From positions 1 to 64,000 of the forward strand of contig JAEYZG010000034.1 of the NCBI GenBank assembly GCA_023428135.1: a DNA stretch of 64,000 bases. The letters are read 5' to 3'. Shown here piece by piece: positions 36,100 to 43,620 of the stretch. Positions within the stretch are counted from its first letter, which is position 1, and each line of letters starts with the position of its first letter. The notes under the pieces are model-generated. The model was not told the DNA's origin. It saw only the letters and a program-made list of their open reading frames with translations, and made no database searches. The position numbers were made by a program, and so were the translations under genes. This DNA comes from Bacteroidota bacterium. GTDB taxonomy: Bacteria; Bacteroidota; Bacteroidia; Cytophagales; Cytophagaceae.

Positions 36100-37629
36100 A
36101 TGAAGAAACGTTTAATATATCTGTGTGGATTGCTTGTCTTAATTCTATGTATGTCATCCACTGAAAAAAAAGCTTCCCACATCAATCTGGGACCTATGGT
36201 AAACTCGAAATACGAGGAACTTCATCCTTACGTGACTCCGGACGGACAAAAACTATTTTTTGTCCGGGAAGATGATCCGCAAAACTTTCTTGCTCCTCAA
36301 CACACGCAAGACATCTGGTACTGTAAACTTGAAAACAATGAATGGTCTGCAGCTAAACATCTGACAAAACCATTTAACAGGGCCCACTTCAACTCTATAT
36401 TTTATCAAAGTGCAGACGGAAATCAGCGACTCATCCGTGGTGCTTACAAAAACGGAAATTACCTTGGGTCAGGATATTCTGTATGTAGACTCACCAAAAA
36501 CGGATGGAGTGATCCACAGCAAATTAAGATAAAGAAAATTGAAAAACTGTTTAAAAGTAAAAGCGCGGGTTTGTGCTTAGGAAGCGATAATAAAACCATG
36601 ATTCATTACTTAGATCCTTCAGGAAGAAGTATCCATGATTTGTATGTTAGTTTTCTGGAGAAGGAAGGTGTCTGGTCTGAGCCTCAGCTTTTAGGTCCGG
36701 ATGTCAATACAGAGTACACAGAAATGGCACCGTTCATAGCAGCAGATGGAGTAACATTATACTTTTCAAGTAATCGTCCTGGTGGGTATGGCAATAATGA
36801 TATCTATATGACTAAAAGACTTGACAGTACATGGAAAAGCTGGAGCAAGCCCGTAAACTTAGGGCCATCAGTAAACACTAATGATTGGGATGCATATTAT
36901 ACTATTCCGGCTTCCGGAGAGTATGCTTATATCGTCTCGTCCAGCAATACTCTCGGTGGTTCTGATATTGTAAAGATAAAGTTAAAAGAAGATATCAAAC
37001 CAAATCCTGTAGTGCTTATCCGCGGTGTGGTTCGCAATGCTAAAACCAAAGAGCCACTTGAAGCAAACATCAGTTATAACATTCTGCCAAGCGGCAAAGA
37101 AGCTGGGATTGCAAGCTCTAACCCAACCACAGGAGAATATCAGATCATTCTTCCTTCCGGTGACTTCTATGGATACAAAGGAGAAGCGAATGGTTTTTAT
37201 GCGGTTAGTGAAAACATTGATTTGAAAGATTTAAAAGAATACAAAGAAATCGTTCAGGATTTATATCTGATACCTGCTAAAACAGGAGAAGTTATAAGGC
37301 TCAACAATATATTCTTTGAAACAGGAAAATCTGAATTAAAACCTGAATCATTTCCTGAATTAAATGGTGTTGTTGACTTTTTATCTAAAAACAATGCGGT
37401 TGAAATATTAATCTCAGGTCATACTGATAACGTAGGTAAAGATGAAGCGAACCTTGCACTTTCTGAAAACAGGGCTAAAGCAGTAGTAGATTATCTTATA
37501 TCAAAAGGGATATCTAACGGACGTCTTTCTAATAAAGGGTTTGGTGAGTCTGTTCCGGTTGCCACCAACGATAGTGAAGAAGGAAGGGCACAAAACAGGA
37601 GAGTTGAGTTTACCATTGAGAAACAATAA
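36100..37629 (+). CDS. OmpA family protein with PD40 repeats (PorE-like architecture)
   Basis: The frame is open from 36079, but the ATG at 36100 (MKKRLIYLCGLLVLILC) gives a proper export signal. The mature part contains WD40-like PD40 repeats (for example YTEMAPFIAADGVTLYFSSN and RPGGYGNNDIYM) over about residues 35-290. A small carboxypeptidase-regulatory-like domain follows (RGVVRNAKTKEPLEA), then a C-terminal OmpA domain (NIFFETGKSELKPES, SGHTDNVGKDEANLALSENR) that binds peptidoglycan. The order PD40-CRD-OmpA is that of PorE of the type IX secretion system, but such proteins are numerous in the phylum and the link is only suggestive. Confidence 0.85.
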   Translation: MKKRLIYLCGLLVLILCMSSTEKKASHINLGPMVNSKYEELHPYVTPDGQKLFFVREDDPQNFLAPQHTQDIWYCKLENNEWSAAKHLTKPFNRAHFNSIFYQSADGNQRLIRGAYKNGNYLGSGYSVCRLTKNGWSDPQQIKIKKIEKLFKSKSAGLCLGSDNKTMIHYLDPSGRSIHDLYVSFLEKEGVWSEPQLLGPDVNTEYTEMAPFIAADGVTLYFSSNRPGGYGNNDIYMTKRLDSTWKSWSKPVNLGPSVNTNDWDAYYTIPASGEYAYIVSSSNTLGGSDIVKIKLKEDIKPNPVVLIRGVVRNAKTKEPLEANISYNILPSGKEAGIASSNPTTGEYQIILPSGDFYGYKGEANGFYAVSENIDLKDLKEYKEIVQDLYLIPAKTGEVIRLNNIFFETGKSELKPESFPELNGVVDFLSKNNAVEILISGHTDNVGKDEANLALSENRAKAVVDYLISKGISNGRLSNKGFGESVPVATNDSEEGRAQNRRVEFTIEKQ

Positions 37630-37725
37630 TTTTCGAATGTGGAGCACTCCAAAGTAGACAGCATCAGTAACCAAATATAAAAATTTTCAGAACATCCATT
37701 TTCACCAAATTAAGATAAGGTATTG

Positions 37726-37768
37726 AAGAGGCCTCCTTGTAGTATTAATATTACAAAGGCCTCTTCTT
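37726..37768 (+). terminator. Hairpin terminator after the OmpA gene
   Basis: AAGAGGCCT..TTGTA and TTACAA.GGCCTCTT form a long stem with one bulge and a loop of about 9 bases, followed by CTTATTT. It lies in the 319-base gap 37630-37948, which is otherwise featureless. Confidence 0.6.
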
Positions 37769-37948
37769 ATTTATTGATTACGATGAGCTATTCTGAATAT
37801 ACTTGAGAGAAATAAGCAGATACATCTTTAAAAAATATGCTATTGAAACTCAAACCAATGTAGTTACGCTCATGTTGGACCTGTAACCCATCTATAAATA
37901 AAACGTTCTTTCTGTTTACCATATATTAATAACCCGTTTTAATAGCCT

Positions 37949-39550
37949 ATGAAAAAAGTATTTACTCTACTTCTATTAATTTATCTATCAACAACAATCA
38001 ACGCTCAAACTCCATTCACTATTAATCAGCTTACTGGCAAATGTTGTGGAGGAAACAACACTGGAATGGGTAGTTCATTTCTTACAACGAATGCGGGTAG
38101 CTTAAACTACATTACGGTTGTAAACAGAAATACTTTGGGCACAACAGTTGCATCAAAATTATATATTTATGAAGGCAATGGACTTATTTCTTCAGACTTA
38201 ATATATGAACAAGATTTTAATGTGTATTCCCTGTCATCAAACAAACTCATATCTGTAAAATTAAACACTCCTTTAGATCTTGAAGCCAATACGACCTATA
38301 CCTTTTATATAGTTGGATTTGCTTTAAGGTATGGACAATCAAACACCTACGCTAATGGTACCTTATGGGAGGAAGGGACTCAAAGAGCAAATCATGACCT
38401 GGATTTCATTCTGCATTTCAATACATTAGATCCGGTAATCAGCTTAAGCAAGAGTTCTGTGAATGAAAACGTTCCTGCTGAACATGAAGTAGGATCTTTT
38501 ACCACTTCGAACACTACCAATACGTTGACCTACACTTTAACTGGCGGTCCAGGCTCTACAGATAATGCATCTTTTACACTTGATGGCGACAAACTAAAAA
38601 TCAATAACAGTCCTGATTATGAAACCAAAAGCTCTTACAACATAAGAGTTAGAGCTGTAGAAGAGTCAGGACTTGCCATTGAAAAGGAATTTACCATAAC
38701 GGTAAACGATTTAAATGAAGGTCCGACAGATATTAATATAAGCAATAGTTCAATAGAAGAAAACAATACTATTAATGGTATAATAGGTACACTTTCTGCT
38801 ACAGATCCCGAAAGTGGAACATTAACTTTTTCATTGGTTTCAGGTATTGCTGACCATGCCGCTTTCTTCATTAGCGGGAATACGTTAATGATTAAATCAG
38901 TTACCAATTATGAAACTAAAAACTCATACGCTGTAAGAATAAGAGTAACAGATCAAGGAGGATTATACTTTGATAAAGACTTTACAATTACTATTAAAAA
39001 TGTCAATGAAAATCCTACCGATATACTACTAAGCAATAGTGTCATTACAGAAAACAACCTGGCAAATGCCGAAGTAGGAACGCTTACTGCAACAGACCCT
39101 GATAATGGGAATACATTCACCTTTTCTCTGGCTGCAAACGGAACAGACAATGCTGCATTTTCAATTGTTGGTGATAAGTTAAAAATCAGTGAGGTAGCTG
39201 ATTATGAAACTAAAAACTCCTACTCTGTAAGACTAAGAGTAACAGATCAGGGTGGATTATATTTTGATAAGGACTTTACCATTACTATTGAAAAAGATTT
39301 AACAACCAGTATTACAAATCAGTCTTTACTGAGAAATATTCAGATATATCCGAATCCTGCAAAGGACAATGTGACGATTACACTGGAAGGTTCTGCTCTC
39401 ATAAGCATCCATTCAATGACGGGATTACTCATGAAAGAATGGCAACAAGAATCCAACGTGGTATCAATTGCTGACATCCCTTCCGGTATGTATTTGATTA
39501 AAATTGCAAGAAACAATGAGATTGAAACCCGCAAACTGAATATTGAATAA
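37949..39550 (+). CDS. Secreted cadherin-repeat protein with type IX sorting domain
   Basis: The 533-residue protein has a signal peptide (ending TTINAQ) and an N-terminal region of about 130 residues with a cysteine pair (GKCCGGNN) resembling carbohydrate-binding folds. Three cadherin-like repeats start near residues 155, 258 and 352 (the last two with IxxNNxxNxxxGTLxATDP). A C-terminal type IX secretion sorting domain follows (IYPNPAKDNVTITLEG... IPSGMYLIKIARNNEIETRK). The second and third repeats share nearly identical DNA over about 95 bases, indicating recent duplication. It is probably surface-exposed and may bind polysaccharide or mediate adhesion. Confidence 0.85.
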   Translation: MKKVFTLLLLIYLSTTINAQTPFTINQLTGKCCGGNNTGMGSSFLTTNAGSLNYITVVNRNTLGTTVASKLYIYEGNGLISSDLIYEQDFNVYSLSSNKLISVKLNTPLDLEANTTYTFYIVGFALRYGQSNTYANGTLWEEGTQRANHDLDFILHFNTLDPVISLSKSSVNENVPAEHEVGSFTTSNTTNTLTYTLTGGPGSTDNASFTLDGDKLKINNSPDYETKSSYNIRVRAVEESGLAIEKEFTITVNDLNEGPTDINISNSSIEENNTINGIIGTLSATDPESGTLTFSLVSGIADHAAFFISGNTLMIKSVTNYETKNSYAVRIRVTDQGGLYFDKDFTITIKNVNENPTDILLSNSVITENNLANAEVGTLTATDPDNGNTFTFSLAANGTDNAAFSIVGDKLKISEVADYETKNSYSVRLRVTDQGGLYFDKDFTITIEKDLTTSITNQSLLRNIQIYPNPAKDNVTITLEGSALISIHSMTGLLMKEWQQESNVVSIADIPSGMYLIKIARNNEIETRKLNIE

Positions 39551-39568
39551 CTAAAACAAACATCATAT

Positions 39569-39604
39569 AAAAGGCCTGGGGAATAACACCCAGGCCTTTT
39601 TATA
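39569..39604 (+). terminator. Intrinsic terminator after the cadherin protein gene
   Basis: AAAAGGCCTGGG and CCCAGGCCTTTT form a perfect 12-bp stem with an 8-base loop, followed by TATATTA. Confidence 0.85.
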
Positions 39605-39726
39605 TTATATAAACCTGCTCTGCTACACTATCTATAATAGCAGACACTATGATCGGCCTTGACTGTTTTGTTCATCCTGATTCCTGCGAAGAAAGGAAAA
39701 CCATAGTATGATAAGCATAATCACTC

Positions 39727-39757
39727 TTTGTCATCGTAAGCCCTGCGAAGGATCTGA
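39727..39757. repeat. Degenerate half copy of the GTCATCC-type repeat
   Basis: TTTGTCATCGTAAGCCCTGC followed by GAAGGATCTG matches, with few differences, the complement of the right arm of the element at 15040-15112. It lies in the gap 39551-40303. Confidence 0.5.
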
Positions 39758-39886
39758 TAGTTAAGAATAAATTAGCAATCTCAATCAGAAGTTTGCCAGA
39801 TAGAAAAACTCCCTCCTTTTGGATAACGCAGATGCTTCACAAGTTCAGCATGAACAAAGGAAAGATTCTGTCAGGTGGACGGCTAT

Positions 39887-39916
39887 GTCCTTCAGCAGAA
39901 GGATTAGAGATGAGGT
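39887..39916. repeat. Diverged copy of the GGGTGAGGT-type repeat
   Basis: GTCCTTCAGCAGAAGGATTA followed by GAGATGAGGT aligns to 15179-15211 and to the pair at 53812-53947. Confidence 0.45.
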
Positions 39917-40017
39917 TTGTAGCTTGATACAGCAACTACATAACTAATCCCCTTAAAATATTTCCTCTAGCTCATTTTTTCTTTAAACTTTTGACTTTCA
40001 GCTTTCAACTTTTTTCC

Positions 40018-40025
40018 TATCTTTG
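40018..40025 (+). promoter_or_regulatory. Promoter -7 element (TATCTTTG) ahead of a structured leader
   Basis: TATCTTTG matches the Bacteroidota -7 consensus exactly. A TTTTG at 39989-39993 is 24 bases upstream, slightly farther than usual for the -33 element. Transcription would start at about 40031, roughly 60 bases before the palindrome at 40092 and 270 before the small gene at 40304. Confidence 0.5.
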
Positions 40026-40091
40026 CCCCTGTTCAACCTAAAACACTGTAATGATTATCGAATAGAGTCCGACATATAGACTTTTACATAT

Positions 40092-40251
40092 AATAAAATT
40101 GCGTTAGCAAATTCTTGGTCAAGAAAACGGCGAACTTTCAGAAATACAAGAATAGCTAAGTGTTCCGCTATTGCGTGGACTTTAGTTATTGTATTTCGGG
40201 TGCTTCGCCGTACCTCTTGATCAGTAGCTACTGTTCCACGCATTTTTTATT
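40092..40251 (+). ncRNA. Candidate structured RNA (long imperfect hairpin; 6S-like or regulatory leader)
   Basis: The region folds on itself almost end to end. The pairs are: AATAAAATTGCGT (40092-40104) with 40238-40251; GGTCAAGA (40117-40124) with TCTTGATC (40215-40222); ACGGCGAA (40127-40134) with TTCGCCGT (40204-40211); GAAATACAA (40141-40149) with TTGTATTTC (40189-40197); TAGCTAAG with 40180-40188; and an apical hairpin GTTCCGC/GCGTGGAC. A large internal loop of about 12 and 15 bases separates the closing stem from the rest, reminiscent of 6S RNA, and the 3' side ends in TTTTTT. A TATCTTTG promoter lies upstream. It may be a free RNA, a leader controlling the gene at 40304, or a palindromic element. 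Confidence 0.45.
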
Positions 40252-40303
40252 GTCTTATTTTTTTAACCGCTTGCGGAACGAAGCACAAACCAACAAACAT
40301 TTT

Positions 40304-40561
40304 ATGGACACAAATCCGGAAAAAAGAGTAGCTGTAATCTTACAGGAAGACACTGTACTCAATCAGGAAATCATTGATGAGCTTGACAGTCTGCTCAAGC
40401 TGATTACACCGCAGGACATGAACAAGGTGCTGATCTATGTCTTCTTCATGTACATCTACTATGCAGAAAACGATGTGTATTGCTCTGATCTGAAAAACAC
40501 ATCAGAGATCTTTTACCTGCTTATTGATTTCTTTACAAAGGCGGGCGAACTAAAGAAGTAA
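40304..40561 (+). CDS. Small acidic protein of unknown function
   Basis: The frame is open further upstream, but that part translates the palindrome and is rejected. The ATG at 40304 gives 85 residues: MDTNPEKRVAVILQEDTVLN, an acidic helix (QEIIDELDSLLKLITPQD), an aromatic helix (KVLIYVFFMYIYYAENDVY) and a final amphipathic helix. No family is recognised. The protein looks like a small all-helical domain, perhaps a regulator or adaptor. Its long leader carries the structured element. Confidence 0.55.
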   Translation: MDTNPEKRVAVILQEDTVLNQEIIDELDSLLKLITPQDMNKVLIYVFFMYIYYAENDVYCSDLKNTSEIFYLLIDFFTKAGELKK

Positions 40562-40562
40562 A

Positions 40563-40830
40563 AAAATTTAAACCAGCTAAGTTATGACAATCCGGTTATC
40601 CATGCGATGACTATCGCAGTGAGTATTGGTGTAAGCTCACTATGTCAATCCCCTCTGAACAATATCAGAGCCTCTTATCTCCTACTTTGACTTTTTCTTA
40701 ACACAGGAGATCTTTATAAAATGTAAAACTTTTAAAACCAGCTCAACTATGATTAGACCAACAAACCGAAGACTACCTGAATGATGTTAATAGAATACTA
40801 TTGGCATCACGGGAGGGTGTCAATAGTGTT
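40563..40830 (+). repeat. Two related direct elements, each followed by a mini-frame and a hairpin
   Basis: TTTAAACCAGCTAAGTTATGA (within 40567-40587) is repeated with changes as TTTTAAAACCAGCTCAACTA then TGA (40731-40753). Each ends in an ATG that opens a frame of 8 or 11 codons. Each is followed by a hairpin: GTGAG/CTCAC (40619-40640) and ACTATTG/CAATAGT (40798-40828). The region fills the gap 40562-40894. The meaning is unknown. Confidence 0.4.
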
Positions 40831-40894
40831 TTAAATCCAGTGTGAATTCCTGATAACCCGATATGACCAATACTATCTTCTGCTCAAGACACTC

Positions 40895-41410
40895 CTACTC
40901 AACCTCTTTCTCTTCATGAGCTTCTATAATGGAAACCGACTTTTGGAAGATTATAGAGTTCGGAACTGTTATGATCTCTCCATTCTTCGTCTTTATATAA
41001 ACAAAGAAATAAGTCAACTCCGAAATTTCTCCTTCTATTGGATATTCCTTATCTAATATTTTGATAGTATCTCCCATTTTCAAAGGATGATTAAAGAACA
41101 GTATAAGACTCGATGTGACATTGGACAACAATGACCACTGAGCAAAAAAAGCTATACCTAAAACGGTCATGATGGTACTGGCAAATACAGCGATTTCTTT
41201 TTGTTCTAAACCCCAGATACCGGCAAGCAGAACAACAAGTGCAATGGAAAGGAACAGATGAATTGCTTTGATAATAAGCTTTCTCCGGGCTCTTTGGAGC
41301 TGTGCCTTCTTCAGTGTATTATTGACTATGTTCTTTGTAACAAAAAAAACTACTGTGTATAAAACCAGGATTAGCAGTGTTTCAAATATCTGTATATTTT
41401 GCTCAATCAT
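40895..41410 (-). CDS. Small MscS-type mechanosensitive channel
   Basis: The 171-residue protein has two to three membrane segments, the pore-lining helix region TIMTVLGIAFFAQWSLLSNVTSS, and the start of the MscS beta domain (HPLKMGDTIKI, ISELTYFFVYIKTKNGEIIT, VPNSIIF). It stops just after the beta domain, so it lacks the C-terminal alpha/beta cage of E. coli MscS (286 residues). Short versions are common in Bacteroidota. It probably releases solutes on osmotic downshock. Confidence 0.88.
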   Translation of the reverse strand: MIEQNIQIFETLLILVLYTVVFFVTKNIVNNTLKKAQLQRARRKLIIKAIHLFLSIALVVLLAGIWGLEQKEIAVFASTIMTVLGIAFFAQWSLLSNVTSSLILFFNHPLKMGDTIKILDKEYPIEGEISELTYFFVYIKTKNGEIITVPNSIIFQKSVSIIEAHEEKEVE

Positions 41411-41523
41411 ATCTTTCCTTTCTTGTCAATTCATTATTGCTATGGCAACGGTCCTACCTTAAGTTCGTTTCCCGACTGAGTTGCCACAGCAAAACCAGTG
41501 CTGCTTATAAAAATAAATAAAAA

Positions 41524-41548
41524 AGTGCGGGGTTTAAAGTCCCGCACT
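41524..41548 (-). terminator. Leftward intrinsic terminator
   Basis: AGTGCGGG and CCCGCACT form an 8-bp GC-rich stem with a 9-base loop. Read leftward it is followed by TTTTTTATTT. It is about 240 bases beyond the end of GajB and probably ends the Gabija transcript. The rest of the gap 41411-41786 shows no tRNA or gene. Confidence 0.7.
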
Positions 41549-41786
41549 CGAATTATCTGCATCAGCAAACAATATCTGGAGAATGTAAATTTGTTTTTTT
41601 GGTCCGTCTGGAATCTCCACACTTACACTAGGCCTTTACCTGACATAAAAAATCAGACCAATACTCATCGAGATGTTTTAAATTTCAACTTTTGTACCTT
41701 TAAATATTTATTATCAAATAAATACCCAACTGAGATATCACCTACAGTTCTCTTTTGTATGTTAACAGTATTTGTTTTCAGGTTGT

Positions 41787-43619
41787 TTAAACTTTTAAAT
41801 ATTCTTCAATATCATGTACATTACCGTTGCCAAACCAAGCTTTAATATTCGCGATTGCAGAAGCATCAAGTTCTGATAAGCATAAAATAACTAAATTATC
41901 AATTGCTCTTGAACATTCAACGTAAAATAAATTTCTAGTTCTCAATCTGCGTTCAGGTTTATCTTCCGTTTCATTGAAAAAATTTTTAAAGTTATACTCT
42001 TGAATCCATTCAGTATCATCAATTACGGTAAGAACATTTTTAAACTCATCTCCTTTTGTTCCATGTTTTGTTGAAAAAACTGTGTTGTTTTGAAGGTGTT
42101 TCCAAAAGGATATAAGTTCAGTATAAGGTAGCTCCATAAAAGAGTCAAATAGAAGTTTATCTTTACTTTGCCTTTCTTTTTCTTTCTCTGTTAAAGATTC
42201 TGAAGCAATTGACAGCTTCTCAATAAATTCGTTAAGTCTTTTATTTAAGATCAGCCCATTATCTGAAGCAAACTCATAAACCTCCTTAATTTTCCAATTT
42301 ATTCTATTAGTCGAGAGTTTGTTCAGAGAATCAGAAACTTGCTTTTTGTGACTGTGCCTGAATTCATTTTTTATAAAAGATCCATTCTTTTTTATAAACC
42401 TAATTACATCATTCTGATTATTATTATTCCAGAATCCTACTAAATGTTCTAATCCTGTCTTCCGTTCTTGTGAAGTTTTTTTGTCAATAGTTCCAACAAA
42501 AAAAGTAACTAAAGGGTGATTTCTGTCCAGTAGTCTTTCTTTTGTATTTTTAGAAAAACGTGTTGAAAAAATAGAATATAAATTTCCAAAACCTGCTCTT
42601 TGAGCAACACGGCTATTTGCAAGAACCAAAATTTTAGAATTTAAATCTTCTTCAAAATTCCAACCTAAACCAGATATTTTTTTTACAAAGTTATTATAAA
42701 GTTCATTTTTAATTTCAGCAATTTCTGCATAAAATTTTTTAATGTCCTTTTTGGGTTTCTCTGGATGATTTGCCCAATAAATAAACTTCGCACTGCCTTG
42801 AAGCGTCTTCTTCGGTTTCTGCTGAATATTTTTTCTAAACTTATTAAGCAAGTTAACAACTGATAGAGAAGAACGATAGTTTTCTTCTTTCTTCACCAAT
42901 TCTAAATGCCCACCATTCAGTTTATAATATTTTTCCAAGTCACCAATACCATAATCATAAATCTTTTGGTGGGAATCACCGTAAAAACCAATTACTATTT
43001 TTGGGCTATTTCGTTTAAGAAGGCAATCAATTAAGCAATAAATAGTTTCTTGAGCAGTGTCTTGGTATTCATCAACAAATAAATAAGGATATTTTGATGA
43101 TACTATAGTTGTCAAAAGTGGATATTTATCATACATGAGTTTAGCTAATTCAATAACGTCATCGTGTTGAATTATACCGTTCTCAAAATCATTAAATGAT
43201 GTATCATTATATTCAATTTTATCAATAAAATTTATCCTATCAGCTAATTCCTCTACATATCTTATTTCAGTTTTCCCCTTAGTCTTTTCTTTTTCAAAAT
43301 ATATTTCATTGAGAATACAAAGCTCAGCTTTAAGTTGTTTTTGATATCGTTTAATTGTGTTCCACAAAAACTCGTGAATAGTTGATACAAGAACTAAATC
43401 ATTGTTTTCAATTCTACTAGTTATTTCATTTTTAGCTATGTTGGTGTATGTTATACAAACAATTCTTTGGTTTGATTTCCTTAAACCATCCCCTTTTTTT
43501 TGTATAAGATCATTTAATGTTTGTATTAAGGTATATGTTTTACCTGCTCCAGCTCCAGCTTCTAATACAAAGCTTTTGTATTCCTGTATGTAATGTGAGA
43601 TTTGTTCAAAAGCAGTCAT
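41787..43619 (-). CDS. gajB: Gabija-type helicase GajB (UvrD/Rep superfamily)
   Basis: The 610-residue protein has the Walker A motif AGAGAGKTYT (residues 21-30), motif Ia ITYTNIAKNEI, motif II VDEYQDT (about 175), motif III GDSHQKIYDY, motif IV-like ENYRSSLSVV, and the C-terminal motifs STKHGTKGDEFKNV and RNLFYVECSRA. This is a UvrD-like superfamily 1A helicase. Its start codon lies one base after the GajA stop. In Gabija, GajB senses or unwinds DNA and stimulates the GajA nuclease during phage infection. It is longer than the roughly 500-residue GajB of Bacillus cereus. Confidence 0.86.
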   Translation of the reverse strand: MTAFEQISHYIQEYKSFVLEAGAGAGKTYTLIQTLNDLIQKKGDGLRKSNQRIVCITYTNIAKNEITSRIENNDLVLVSTIHEFLWNTIKRYQKQLKAELCILNEIYFEKEKTKGKTEIRYVEELADRINFIDKIEYNDTSFNDFENGIIQHDDVIELAKLMYDKYPLLTTIVSSKYPYLFVDEYQDTAQETIYCLIDCLLKRNSPKIVIGFYGDSHQKIYDYGIGDLEKYYKLNGGHLELVKKEENYRSSLSVVNLLNKFRKNIQQKPKKTLQGSAKFIYWANHPEKPKKDIKKFYAEIAEIKNELYNNFVKKISGLGWNFEEDLNSKILVLANSRVAQRAGFGNLYSIFSTRFSKNTKERLLDRNHPLVTFFVGTIDKKTSQERKTGLEHLVGFWNNNNQNDVIRFIKKNGSFIKNEFRHSHKKQVSDSLNKLSTNRINWKIKEVYEFASDNGLILNKRLNEFIEKLSIASESLTEKEKERQSKDKLLFDSFMELPYTELISFWKHLQNNTVFSTKHGTKGDEFKNVLTVIDDTEWIQEYNFKNFFNETEDKPERRLRTRNLFYVECSRAIDNLVILCLSELDASAIANIKAWFGNGNVHDIEEYLKV

Positions 43620-43620
43620 A

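Noticed and set aside
40055..40243. A leftward 62-residue protein
   Set aside because: It lies entirely in the fold-back element and has no recognisable domain; structure at the nucleic-acid level explains the sequence better.
40160..40561. A 133-residue reading of the small gene starting at 40160
   Set aside because: The first 48 codons translate the palindromic element and give a non-natural composition; the ATG at 40304 is the better start.
41411..41786. tRNA gene or attachment site beside the Gabija genes
   Set aside because: No cloverleaf could be drawn; the GC-rich hairpin at 41524-41548 has T-run context of a terminator, and no direct repeat flanking the island was found.
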